Shown here piece after piece: positions 1-8,747 of a DNA stretch of 46,238 nucleotides. The DNA lies in contig CALGGB010000093.1 of the NCBI GenBank assembly GCA_937880925.1, positions 1-46,238 of the forward strand. The letters are read 5' to 3'. Within the stretch, counting starts at the first letter, position 1. Every line of letters starts with the position of its first letter. Origin of the DNA: an uncultured Rhodospirillaceae bacterium. GTDB lineage: Bacteria > Pseudomonadota > Alphaproteobacteria > SP197. The notes under the pieces were generated by a model that ran no database searches, was not told the origin of the DNA, and saw only the letters and a program-made list of their open reading frames with translations. The translations under genes and the position numbers were made by a program.

Positions 1-2
1 TC

Positions 3-965
3 CTCGCCTTCATCCTCGCCATGGCGCTCTGCGCCGCGGTGCTTACCAACGATGTCGCCGCCGCCATCGGCACGCCCATTGCCTTGCTGCTCGCCCGCGC
101 CAGGGGCTGGCGGCCAGTCGTGCCGCTGCTGGGCCTGTGCGCGGCGGTAACGGTCGGCAGCATGGCCACGCCGGTCGGCAATCCCCAGAACATTCTGATC
201 GCAACCGCCGGAGCACTATCCTCGCCCGTCACCACCTTTGCCCTGTGGCTGGGTGTGCCAGCCCTGCTGTCGCTGGCTTTCGTCTATCTCTGGCTGCGCC
301 GCCTTCTGGCTGAGGCGGATCGTGAGCCCGATGACGCCGCCACCCTGGCCCTGCCGCACGACCTCCCTCGCACCTGGCCGGCCTGGCTCGCCACGGCCCT
401 GCTGGTCAACCTGGTCTGCGCCGACAGCCTGGGCGGATTGCTCGCAACCGGCGTCCGCATCCCGCTGGGGCTGGCCAGCCTGATTGCCTGCCTGCCCGTC
501 TATCTGTTCGGCAGGCGCCGGCGCCGGAACTTTCTGGAGCTGGGCTGGCCGACGCTTGCCTTCTTCGTCGCCATGTTCGTCGTCACCGGCGCCCTGCTGC
601 AATCGGGCGCGCTTCAGGCCATGCTCGGGAACCACCGAGCACAGCTCGGGGAGCACGGTGTCACGGCGGGAATTGCCTTCTGGGCCAGCCAGGTCTTTTC
701 CAACGTGCCGCTGGTACAGATCTATCTGGAGCTTCTGGCCGAAAGGCAGGTGCCCAACCTGATGATGCTGGCGGGCATCTCGACGCTGGCGGGCAACCTC
801 TTCATCATCAGCGCGGCCAGCAATGTCATTGTCGTGCAGGAAGCCGAACGGTTCGGCAGGCAGCCGTTCCATTTCTGGCAATTCGCCTGGATCATGCTGC
901 CGGTTACGGTTGTTTCGGTCGTCCTCACCTGGGCCTGGGTCACCTGGCTCGCCACCCTTCTCTGA
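3..965 (+). CDS. ArsB/SLC13-type anion permease (5' truncated)
   Basis: The reading frame is open to the left edge, so the N-terminal part lies outside the window. The visible 300-odd residues are almost entirely hydrophobic helices. They carry the ion-transporter (IT) superfamily signatures: TNDVAAA, TPVGNPQN, SNVPL and a second AGNL...SN motif near the C terminus, matching the paired half-repeats of ArsB/NhaD/SLC13 permeases. It should be an inner-membrane transporter of an anion or carboxylate; the substrate cannot be read from sequence. The M81 peptidase gene starts 13 bp after its stop, so the two are probably cotranscribed, which may hint at uptake of an organic acid or peptide-derived compound. 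An arsenite-pump role is possible, but no other ars gene is nearby. Confidence 0.8.
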   Translation, partial: LAFILAMALCAAVLTNDVAAAIGTPIALLLARARGWRPVVPLLGLCAAVTVGSMATPVGNPQNILIATAGALSSPVTTFALWLGVPALLSLAFVYLWLRRLLAEADREPDDAATLALPHDLPRTWPAWLATALLVNLVCADSLGGLLATGVRIPLGLASLIACLPVYLFGRRRRRNFLELGWPTLAFFVAMFVVTGALLQSGALQAMLGNHRAQLGEHGVTAGIAFWASQVFSNVPLVQIYLELLAERQVPNLMMLAGISTLAGNLFIISAASNVIVVQEAERFGRQPFHFWQFAWIMLPVTVVSVVLTWAWVTWLATLL

Positions 966-978
966 CAGCGGGTTCGCC

Positions 979-2451
979 ATGCGCCTCTTCGTCGCCGGTC
1001 TGGGCACCGAGACCAACACCTTCGCCCCGTTCCCGACCGCCGAGCAGGGTTTCCGCGAGGGCGAGTGGTTTCCCGCCGGCAGCCATCCCGAATACCCCAC
1101 CTTCGCCGGCGCACCCCTGGTTGCGGCCCGCCAACGCGCCGCACAGGGCAACCACGAACTGGTCGAAGGCCTGTGCACCATGGCCGAGCCGGCAGGCATC
1201 ACCACGCGCCAGGCTTACGAGAGCCTGCGCGACGGGATTCTGGACCAGCTGCGCGCCGCCATGCCGGTCGACGTCGCGGCCTTCTACATGCACGGCGCCA
1301 TGATTGCCGAGGGCTACGACGACTGCGAGGGCGACATGCTGGCCCGCGCCCGCGCGATCGTCGGTCCGGATGTGGCGCTGGGCGCCGAACTCGATCTGCA
1401 CTGCCATCTCACGCCGCTCATGATCGAGGCCGCCGATGTCCTGGTCGCCTACAAGGAATATCCCCATACCGATATCCTGGAGCGCGCAGAGGAACTGATC
1501 GACCTGCTGATGGCGACGGCCCGCGGCGATATCCGCCCGGAAATGACCCTGGTCGATACGGGCATTCTGGTCATGATGCACACCAACCTGGATGAGGTGC
1601 GCGCCCTGGTAGACCGCATGAGCGCGCTGGAAGGCAGGGACGGGGTTCTCTCGGTCTCCCTGGGTCATGGCTTTCCCTATGGCGACGTCGCCGACATCGG
1701 CACCCGCGTGCTGGTGGTAACCGACAACCGGCCAGAGCACGGCCGCGTCCTGGCCACCACCCTTGCCGGCGAGGTCGCCGCCCTGCGCGGACGCACGGAA
1801 GCGCCCTACGTCTCGATCGACGCAGCCTTCGACCAGGCGCTGGCCATGGAACACGGCCCCGTCGTTCTGGCCGACAAGTCCGACAACGCCGGCGGCGGCG
1901 CGCCCGGCGATTCCACCTGGATGATCGCGCGCGCCCTGGAACGCGGTATCGGCAACCTGGCGGTCGGCCCGCTATGGGACCCGATCGCCGTGCGGACCTG
2001 CATGGATGCCGGGCTGGGCGCCACCCTGCCCCTGCGCTTCGGCGGCAAGATGTGCCCTCTGTCGGGCCAGCCGTTGGATCTGGAGGTCACGGTCACAGGC
2101 CTGGCCAGGGACGCCCAGCAGAGCCTGGGGACAGCGCAATCGGGCCTGGGAGATTGCGTGGCGATTCACGGCAGCGGCATCGACGTGGTTCTCACCACCG
2201 CGCGCACCCAGGCCTATTCACCTCATCTGTTCCGCAATGTCGGTATCGAGCCCACTGAACGCCACATCGTGATCGTCAAGTCGACCCAGCATTTCCAGGC
2301 CGGTTTCGCCCCTATCGCCAATGCCATCATCCATGTCGCCGCGCCCGGCGTGGTTGCGCCCGACTTCGGAAATCTGGTCTTCCACAAGATGGCGCGTCCA
2401 CGCTGGCCTTTCGATCAGGGCGAGCCGGAAATTCGCCTGATTGCCGGTTGA
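979..2451 (+). CDS. M81 family metallopeptidase (MlrC-like)
   Basis: A 490-residue protein of the M81 family, whose best-known member is microcystinase C (MlrC), a zinc hydrolase that cleaves linear peptides and Adda-type products. The ATG at 979 is chosen because the family N terminus (MRLFVAGLGTETNTF) begins there; the frame is open further upstream. The putative zinc ligands are D139-x-H141 and H163. The spacing of 2 and 22 residues is the same as recalled for characterised MlrC. The HGAM motif at 105-108 and the KSDNAGGG segment are also family hallmarks. It follows the permease by 13 bp and precedes three CocE-type hydrolases, suggesting a catabolic locus for peptide-like or ester substrates. 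The real substrate is unknown; most M81 members occur in bacteria that do not degrade microcystin. Confidence 0.88.
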   Translation: MRLFVAGLGTETNTFAPFPTAEQGFREGEWFPAGSHPEYPTFAGAPLVAARQRAAQGNHELVEGLCTMAEPAGITTRQAYESLRDGILDQLRAAMPVDVAAFYMHGAMIAEGYDDCEGDMLARARAIVGPDVALGAELDLHCHLTPLMIEAADVLVAYKEYPHTDILERAEELIDLLMATARGDIRPEMTLVDTGILVMMHTNLDEVRALVDRMSALEGRDGVLSVSLGHGFPYGDVADIGTRVLVVTDNRPEHGRVLATTLAGEVAALRGRTEAPYVSIDAAFDQALAMEHGPVVLADKSDNAGGGAPGDSTWMIARALERGIGNLAVGPLWDPIAVRTCMDAGLGATLPLRFGGKMCPLSGQPLDLEVTVTGLARDAQQSLGTAQSGLGDCVAIHGSGIDVVLTTARTQAYSPHLFRNVGIEPTERHIVIVKSTQHFQAGFAPIANAIIHVAAPGVVAPDFGNLVFHKMARPRWPFDQGEPEIRLIAG

Positions 2452-2523
2452 AATCAGGCCAGACGGTCGCCTCACCGGGCCCTTTCCTGCTAGGTTGGAG
2501 CACCTGCCTCGAGAGTCCTTTTC

Positions 2524-4542
2524 ATGCACAGCATTGTTGCGAACCCGCGTAGCGTGCGCGAGATCGAACATCTCTGGATTCCCCTGGCCGACGGCACCCG
2601 CCTTGCCGCGCGCATGTGGCTGCCCGAGGACGCCGAGGCCGATCCGGTTCCCGCGATCCTGGAATACATCCCCTACCGCAAGCGCGATGCCTGCCGCAGC
2701 AGCGACCGCCTGATGCACCAGCCCGTCGCCGAGGCCGGATACGCCTGCCTGCGCGTCGATATCCGCGGCAGCGGCGACAGCGAGGGCATCCTCACCGACG
2801 AATACACCGCCCAGGAACAGGCCGATGGCCTCGAGATTCTCGCCTGGATCGCCGCGCAACCCTGGTGCAGCGGTGCCGTGGGCATGATCGGCATCAGCTG
2901 GGGCGGCTTCAACGGCCTGCAGCTTGCCGCCCTGCGCCCGCGCGCCCTGAAGGCGGTGATCTCCGTCGGCTCCACCGACGACCGCTACGCCACCGACGTC
3001 CACTACTACGGCGGCGGCCTGACCAAGGACAACATCGATTGGTCGGCCGTCATGTTCTCCCACAACGCCCTGCCGCCCGACCCGGAAATCGTCGGCGAGA
3101 ACTGGCGCGCCATGTGGCTGGAGCGCCTGGAGGCCAACCGCCCCTGGGCGATCGGCTGGATGGCCCACCAGCGGCGCGATGCCTACTGGCGCCACGGCAG
3201 CGTGTGCGAGGACATCGGCGCCATCGAGATTCCCGTCATGGCGGTCAACGGTTGGGCCGACAACTACGCCGAGACGGTGCCGCGCCTGATGGCCACCCTG
3301 AAGGGTCCGCGCAAGGGGCTCGTCGGCCCCTGGGCGCACGACTATCCCAACACCGGGCTGCCCGGTCCCCAGATCGGCTTCCTGCAGGAATGCGTGCGCT
3401 GGTGGGACCGCTGGCTCAAGGGCATCGACAACGCCGTCATGGACGAACCCATGTACCGCGTGTGGATGCAGGAGCATGTGCCGCCGCGCGGCGAGTACAC
3501 CGAGCGTCCGGGCCGCTGGGTCGCCGAGCAGTCCTGGCCCAGCCCGCGCATCCAATGGCGGCATCTCGCCATGAACCCCGGCAGGCTGGAGGAAACCCCC
3601 GGCCCGGAAACGCCACTTGCGATCTGTTCCATGCTCTCCACCGGGCGCAGCCAGGGCGAACTGGGCCGCTACGGCAGCGGCGGCGAATGGCCCGGCGACC
3701 AGCGCGAGGACGATGGCGCCAGCCTTATCTTCCTTTCCGGTCCCCTGCCCGAGCGGACCGAGATTCTGGGCGCTCCCGTGGTGGAGCTGGTGATTTCTAG
3801 CGACCGTCCCGTGGCCCTTGCCGCCGTGCGCCTCAACGACGTTGCGCCCTCTGGCGCCTCGACCCGTGTGCAGCACGGCCTGCTCAACCTCACCCAGCGC
3901 GACGACCGCGAGCACATCGCGCCCCTGGTGCCCGGAGAGCGCTACCGCGTGCGCATCGAACTCGACGACATCGCCCATGCCTTCCCCGCCGGACACCGCA
4001 TCGCGGTCTCGGTGAGTTCGGCATACTGGCCCATGGTCTGGCCCTCGCCGGAGATGGCGACGCTCACGGTGGTCGCCGGCGCCAGCCGCCTGGAGCTGCC
4101 GGTGCGCCCGGCCGATCCCGCCGATGCGGAGCTGCGCGCCTTCGACCCGCCGGTCAGCGGCCCCGGTACGCCGATGACCACCCTGCGCGAACCCCGCCTC
4201 AACAACATCCTGATCACCCGCGACACCGCCCGTCAGGCGGTGACGGTGCAGATCGTGCGCGACCGCGGCCACCATCGCTTCGACGACATCGGCAGCGAAC
4301 TGGGCGAAAGCGGCGATGTCTTCTACCGCATCGCCGAGGACGATCCGCTCTCGGCGGAGGCCTGGACGGCGTTCGAAACGCTCTATGCACGCGGCGGCAT
4401 CGCCCTGCGCATCCTCACCCGCCAGCGCATGACCTGCACCGTCGACAGCTTCCGCCTGGAGGCCCAGATCGAGGCCTTCGAGAACGACACACCGGTGTTC
4501 ACGCGCACCTGGGACGAGAGCTTCCCGCGCGAGGGCATCTGA
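2524..4542 (+). CDS. CocE/NonD family serine hydrolase, copy 1
   Basis: A 672-residue alpha/beta hydrolase of the peptidase S15 type (cocaine esterase, X-Pro dipeptidyl-peptidase and glutaryl-7-ACA acylase relatives). The N-terminal half holds the catalytic domain: oxyanion tyrosine Y51 in PYRKRD, nucleophile S125 in GISWGG, D246 in GWADNY and H272 in GPWAHDY. The C-terminal half carries the PepX_C-type jelly roll, recognised by NDVAPSGASTRV and the HAFPAGHRIAVSVSS segment. No signal peptide is seen, so it is probably cytoplasmic. It is the first of three tandem paralogues. The start has only a weak GAGAG ribosome site. The protein is longer than CocE (574 residues), with about 100 extra residues at the C terminus. 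Substrate is unknown; ester or amide hydrolysis is inferred from family. Confidence 0.9.
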   Translation: MHSIVANPRSVREIEHLWIPLADGTRLAARMWLPEDAEADPVPAILEYIPYRKRDACRSSDRLMHQPVAEAGYACLRVDIRGSGDSEGILTDEYTAQEQADGLEILAWIAAQPWCSGAVGMIGISWGGFNGLQLAALRPRALKAVISVGSTDDRYATDVHYYGGGLTKDNIDWSAVMFSHNALPPDPEIVGENWRAMWLERLEANRPWAIGWMAHQRRDAYWRHGSVCEDIGAIEIPVMAVNGWADNYAETVPRLMATLKGPRKGLVGPWAHDYPNTGLPGPQIGFLQECVRWWDRWLKGIDNAVMDEPMYRVWMQEHVPPRGEYTERPGRWVAEQSWPSPRIQWRHLAMNPGRLEETPGPETPLAICSMLSTGRSQGELGRYGSGGEWPGDQREDDGASLIFLSGPLPERTEILGAPVVELVISSDRPVALAAVRLNDVAPSGASTRVQHGLLNLTQRDDREHIAPLVPGERYRVRIELDDIAHAFPAGHRIAVSVSSAYWPMVWPSPEMATLTVVAGASRLELPVRPADPADAELRAFDPPVSGPGTPMTTLREPRLNNILITRDTARQAVTVQIVRDRGHHRFDDIGSELGESGDVFYRIAEDDPLSAEAWTAFETLYARGGIALRILTRQRMTCTVDSFRLEAQIEAFENDTPVFTRTWDESFPREGI

Positions 4543-4591
4543 AGAAAAGCTGGAACGGCCGTCAGAGCCGGGGCGCAACAAGGAGAAGACC

Positions 4592-6610
4592 ATGGCCAGC
4601 ATCGTCGCAGTGCCGATGACCCTGCGGGACGTCGAGCATTTCTGGATCCCCCTGCCCGATGGCACCCGTCTGGCCGCGCGCATGTGGCTGCCAGAGGGTT
4701 CGCAGGACACGCCCGTACCCGCGATCCTGGAGTACATCCCCTACCGCAAGCGCGACGGCACCCGGGGCCGCGACGAAAACCTGCATGTCCCCATCGCCGA
4801 GGCCGGTTATGCCGTGCTGCGCGTCGACCTGCGTGGCACCGGCGACAGCGAGGGCGTCTGTCACGACGAATACCTGCCCCAGGAACTGCAGGACGGCTGC
4901 GACGTCATCGCATGGATCGCCGAACAGACTTGGTGCAACGGCAAGGTGGGCATCATCGGCAAGTCCTGGGGCGGCTTCAACGGCCTGCAGCTTGCCGCCC
5001 TGCGCCCGCCGGCCCTGAAGGCGATCATCTCCGTGGGCTCCACCGACGACCGCTACGCCACCGACGTCCACTACTACGGCGGGTGCCTGACCAAGGACAA
5101 TCTGGACTGGTCGGCCTACATGTTCGCGCTCAACGGCATGCCGCCCGATCCCGAACTCGTCGGGGAGGACTGGCGCGCCATGTGGCTGGACCGCCTGGAA
5201 GCCAACCAGCCCTGGGCGATCCCCTGGATGGAGCACCAGCGGCGCGACAACTACTGGCGCCACGGCAGCGTCTGCGAGGATTTCTCCCTGATCGAGACGC
5301 CCTGTTTCCTGGTCAACGGCTGGGGCGACAACTACAGCGAGGCGATCCCACGCATGCTGGCCGGGCTTTCCTGCCCGCGGAAAGGTCTGATCGGCCCCTG
5401 GGCGCATGTCTATCCCCACGACGGCGGCCCCGGCCCGGAGATCGGCTTCCTGCAGGAATGTCTGCGCTGGTGGGACCATTGGCTGAAAGACATCGACACC
5501 GGGATCATGGACGAACCCATGCTGCGCGCCTGGATGTGCGACGGCCGCCCGCCGCGCACCGAATACACCACCCTGCCCGGCCGCTGGGTCGCCGAGGCGA
5601 CCTGGCCCAGCCCGCGCACCCAGTGGCGCGAGCTTGCCCTCAACCCCGGCCGCCTCGATGACGTGGCCGGGCCGGAAACGCCCTTGCCGATCTGCTCCAT
5701 GCAGACCACCGGCCTCACCCAGGGCGAACTCGGCCGCTACGGCAGCGGCGGCGAATGGCCCAGCGACCAGCGCGAGGATGACGGCGCCAGCCTGGTCTTT
5801 GTCACCGAGCCCCTGACCGAAGAAGTGGAAATCCTGGGCGCCCCGCTGGTCGATCTGGTGATTGCCTCGGACAAGCCCGTCGCCTTCGTCGCCGTGCGTC
5901 TCAACGACGTTGCGCCCTCGGGCGCCTCGACCCGCGTCCACCACGGCATCCTCAATCTCACCCGGCGCGACGGCATGGACCGCACCGATCCGCTGGAGCC
6001 GGGCAAACCCTGTTCCGTCACCGTGGAGATCGACGACATCGCGCACCGTTTCGCTCCCGGCCATCGCATCGCGCTCTCGATCTCGTCGACCAACTGGCCG
6101 CTGGTCTGGCCCAGCCCAGAGGTCGTGACGCTAACCATCCACGCGGGCGCCAGCCGCCTGCGCCTGCCGGTGCGCCCGGCCGATCCCGCCGACGCCGACC
6201 TCCCCGACTACGGCCCGCCCCTTGGCGGCGAAGCCGGCCCGGTAACGACCCTGCGCGAAGGCCCGCCCAACACCCGCGACATCCACCGCGATGCCTATAC
6301 GGGCGAGACCATCGTGCGCCTGCCGCGCAAGGATGGCGCCTACCGCATCGAGGACATCAACATGGAGACCCACGGTGACGGCTCCATCTGGCACCGCATC
6401 GTCGAGGGCGACCCCACATCGGCCACCCAGTGGTCAGCCTTCACCATGGGCCGGCGGCGCGGCGACTGGCACGTCGAATCCCGGACAACCCAACGCCTGT
6501 CCTGCACGGAGAGTGCTTTCCGGCTGGAAGCCAGCATCGAGGTCGACGACAACGGCGAGCGCATCTTTGAGCGCAGCTGGGATCTGACCATCCCGCGCGA
6601 CGGCATCTGA
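4592..6610 (+). CDS. CocE/NonD family serine hydrolase, copy 2
   Basis: The second paralogue, also 672 residues and alignable end to end with copy 1 without obvious gaps through the catalytic domain. The triad is intact: Y51 (PYRKRD), S125 in GKSWGG, D246 in GWGDNY and H272 in GPWAHVY. The residue before the nucleophile is Lys124 instead of Ile as in copies 1 and 3, which could alter the pocket next to the active serine. A strong AAGGAG ribosome site precedes the ATG. It starts 49 bp after copy 1 and ends 15 bp before copy 3, so the three are almost certainly one transcript. The PepX_C-like jelly-roll domain is present. It has no signal peptide. Confidence 0.9.
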   Translation: MASIVAVPMTLRDVEHFWIPLPDGTRLAARMWLPEGSQDTPVPAILEYIPYRKRDGTRGRDENLHVPIAEAGYAVLRVDLRGTGDSEGVCHDEYLPQELQDGCDVIAWIAEQTWCNGKVGIIGKSWGGFNGLQLAALRPPALKAIISVGSTDDRYATDVHYYGGCLTKDNLDWSAYMFALNGMPPDPELVGEDWRAMWLDRLEANQPWAIPWMEHQRRDNYWRHGSVCEDFSLIETPCFLVNGWGDNYSEAIPRMLAGLSCPRKGLIGPWAHVYPHDGGPGPEIGFLQECLRWWDHWLKDIDTGIMDEPMLRAWMCDGRPPRTEYTTLPGRWVAEATWPSPRTQWRELALNPGRLDDVAGPETPLPICSMQTTGLTQGELGRYGSGGEWPSDQREDDGASLVFVTEPLTEEVEILGAPLVDLVIASDKPVAFVAVRLNDVAPSGASTRVHHGILNLTRRDGMDRTDPLEPGKPCSVTVEIDDIAHRFAPGHRIALSISSTNWPLVWPSPEVVTLTIHAGASRLRLPVRPADPADADLPDYGPPLGGEAGPVTTLREGPPNTRDIHRDAYTGETIVRLPRKDGAYRIEDINMETHGDGSIWHRIVEGDPTSATQWSAFTMGRRRGDWHVESRTTQRLSCTESAFRLEASIEVDDNGERIFERSWDLTIPRDGI

Positions 6611-6625
6611 GAAGAAAGCACAACA

Positions 6626-8647
6626 ATGACCGACAGCCTGGTTGCCAACCCACGCGCGATCCACGAGATCGAACACTGCTGGATTCCCTTGCCCGACGGC
6701 ACGCGCCTGGCGGCCAAGATCTGGCTGCCGATTGATGCCGAGGAGGAGCCTGTTCCCGCGATCCTGGAATACCTGCCCTACCGCAAGCGCGACGGCACCC
6801 GCGGCCGTGATCGCACCAACCACCCGCCGGTCGCGGAAGCCGGCTACGCCTGCATCCGCGTCGACATCCGCGGCACCGGCGACAGCGAGGGCGTCTATCA
6901 CGACGAGTACACCGTGCAGGAGCAGCTCGACGGCTGCGATGTCATCGCCTGGATCGCCGAGCAGCCCTGGTGCACCGGCGCGGTCGGCATCATCGGCATC
7001 AGCTGGGGCGGCTTCAACGGCCTGCAGATCGCCGCGCGCCGCCCCCCGGCGCTGAAGGCCATCATCACCATCGGCTCCACCGACGACCGCTACGCCACCG
7101 ACGTCCACTACTACGGTGGCTGCCTGATCAAGGACAATATCGGCTGGGGCGGCGTCATGTTCGGCATCAACGCCCTGCCGCCCGATCCCGAGCTGGTAGG
7201 CGAGGACTGGCGCGACATGTGGATGGCGCGCCTGGAAGCCGATACGCCCTGGACCCTGGAATGGCTGCGCCACCAGCGTCGCGACGCCTACTGGCAGCAG
7301 GGCAGCGTCAACCAGGACTTCTCGAAGATCGCATGCGCGGTCTATGCCGTCTCCGGCTGGGCCGACAACTACAACGAGGCCGTGCCGCGCCTGCTCGCCG
7401 GCCTCTCCTGCCCGCGCAAGGGTCTCTCGGGCCCCTGGGCGCACCAGTACCCCAACAAGGGTCACCCCGGCCCGGCCATCGACTTCCTGGGCGAGACCGT
7501 GCGCTGGTGGGACCACTGGCTGAAGGGTATCGACACCGGAATCATGGACGAACCCATGTACCGCGCCTGGATCCAGGACAGCGCTCCGCCCGCCACCGTC
7601 TATCCCGAGCGGCCCGGCCGCTGGGTGGGCGAACCGTCCTGGCCCAGCCCCAACATCGAGACCCGCGTCTTCGCCATGAACCCCGGTCGCCTTGATGAAA
7701 AGCCGGGCGACGAGACGCCGCTCGTGCTCTGCTCCCTGCAGGCCACCGGTACCCATCAGGCCATGCTCTGCCATCACGGTGAGCCCGGCACCTTCTCCTC
7801 CGACCAGCGCGGCGACGATGCTGCGAGCCTCGTCTTCGTCTCCGAACCCCTGGCCGAGCCCGCCGAGATCCTGGGCGCGCCCATCGTGGAACTCACGCTC
7901 GCAAGCGACCGGCCCAACGCCTTCGTCGCCGTGCGCCTCAACGATGTCGCCCCCTCGGGCGCTTCGACCCGCGTCCACCACGGCGTGCTCAACCTCAACC
8001 GCCGCAGGGGCATGGACCGCAGCGATCCCCTGGTACCGGGCGAACCGGTTACCGTGCGGGTCGAGATCGACGACATCGGCCATGCCTTCCCGGCCGGGCA
8101 CCGCATCGCCGTATCGGTTTCCTCGACCTACTTCCCCCTCGTCTGGCCCTCGCCCAAGGCGGTGACGCTGACCTTGCTCGCCGGACGCTGCCATCTGGAA
8201 CTGCCGGTGCGCCGCCCCGACGCGCCCGACGGGACCTTCGCCCCCTTCGGCGCGCCGGTGAACGGTCCGGGCAGTGCGATGACTCCCGTCGCCAAGGGCC
8301 AGGGCCTGCGCCGCGAGGTGCTGCGTGACATTGCCAGCAGCACCACCATGACCCATCAGGTCCAGGACAGTGGCCTCAACCGGCACGACGACACCGGCGA
8401 GATCGAGGGCGAACGCGGCGAAAACTGGCACAGCATCGTCGAGGGCGATCCCGCCACCGCCCGCTCGCGCACCGAACGCGTCGACACCTGGCAGAAGGAT
8501 GGCATCGCCATCGAGATCCGCACCCGCCAGGAGCTCTGGGCCGACGCTGCCGACTTTCACTTCAGCGCCGAGCTGGAGGCCTTCGAGAACGGCGCCAGCG
8601 TCTTCTCGCGCTCCTGGAGCGAGACGGTACCGCGCGACGGCAACTGA
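6626..8647 (+). CDS. CocE/NonD family serine hydrolase, copy 3
   Basis: The third paralogue (673 residues, one residue longer at the N terminus). The catalytic set is Y52, S126 in GISWGG, D247 in GWADNY and H273 in GPWAHQY, all retained. It starts 15 bp after copy 2 with a GAGAAG ribosome site. In the middle region it differs most from the other two: GIGWGGVMFGIN replaces the DWSA...MFS/AL segment, and the LCHHGEPGTFSSDQR stretch replaces LGRYGSGGEWP(G/S)DQR. This suggests a divergent substrate pocket in one copy. The C-terminal 110 residues are also more diverged. All three copies look functional; none shows a frameshift or a lost catalytic residue. Confidence 0.9.
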   Translation: MTDSLVANPRAIHEIEHCWIPLPDGTRLAAKIWLPIDAEEEPVPAILEYLPYRKRDGTRGRDRTNHPPVAEAGYACIRVDIRGTGDSEGVYHDEYTVQEQLDGCDVIAWIAEQPWCTGAVGIIGISWGGFNGLQIAARRPPALKAIITIGSTDDRYATDVHYYGGCLIKDNIGWGGVMFGINALPPDPELVGEDWRDMWMARLEADTPWTLEWLRHQRRDAYWQQGSVNQDFSKIACAVYAVSGWADNYNEAVPRLLAGLSCPRKGLSGPWAHQYPNKGHPGPAIDFLGETVRWWDHWLKGIDTGIMDEPMYRAWIQDSAPPATVYPERPGRWVGEPSWPSPNIETRVFAMNPGRLDEKPGDETPLVLCSLQATGTHQAMLCHHGEPGTFSSDQRGDDAASLVFVSEPLAEPAEILGAPIVELTLASDRPNAFVAVRLNDVAPSGASTRVHHGVLNLNRRRGMDRSDPLVPGEPVTVRVEIDDIGHAFPAGHRIAVSVSSTYFPLVWPSPKAVTLTLLAGRCHLELPVRRPDAPDGTFAPFGAPVNGPGSAMTPVAKGQGLRREVLRDIASSTTMTHQVQDSGLNRHDDTGEIEGERGENWHSIVEGDPATARSRTERVDTWQKDGIAIEIRTRQELWADAADFHFSAELEAFENGASVFSRSWSETVPRDGN

Positions 8648-8747
8648 GCCATCCACCGGCAAACTGCGCTCGCGGCGCTCCGCGGGGTAGAAGCCGGCGC
8701 GATATCGGGCGAGGTTGAGGCTTGTCGATTCGCGTTGGGAACGCCAC

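Noticed and set aside
2218-4737. 839-residue open frame on the minus strand opposite hydrolase copy 1
   Set aside because: It is the antisense of a clear CocE gene; its long G/A/H/V-rich product is typical of the complement of high-GC codons and has no domain.
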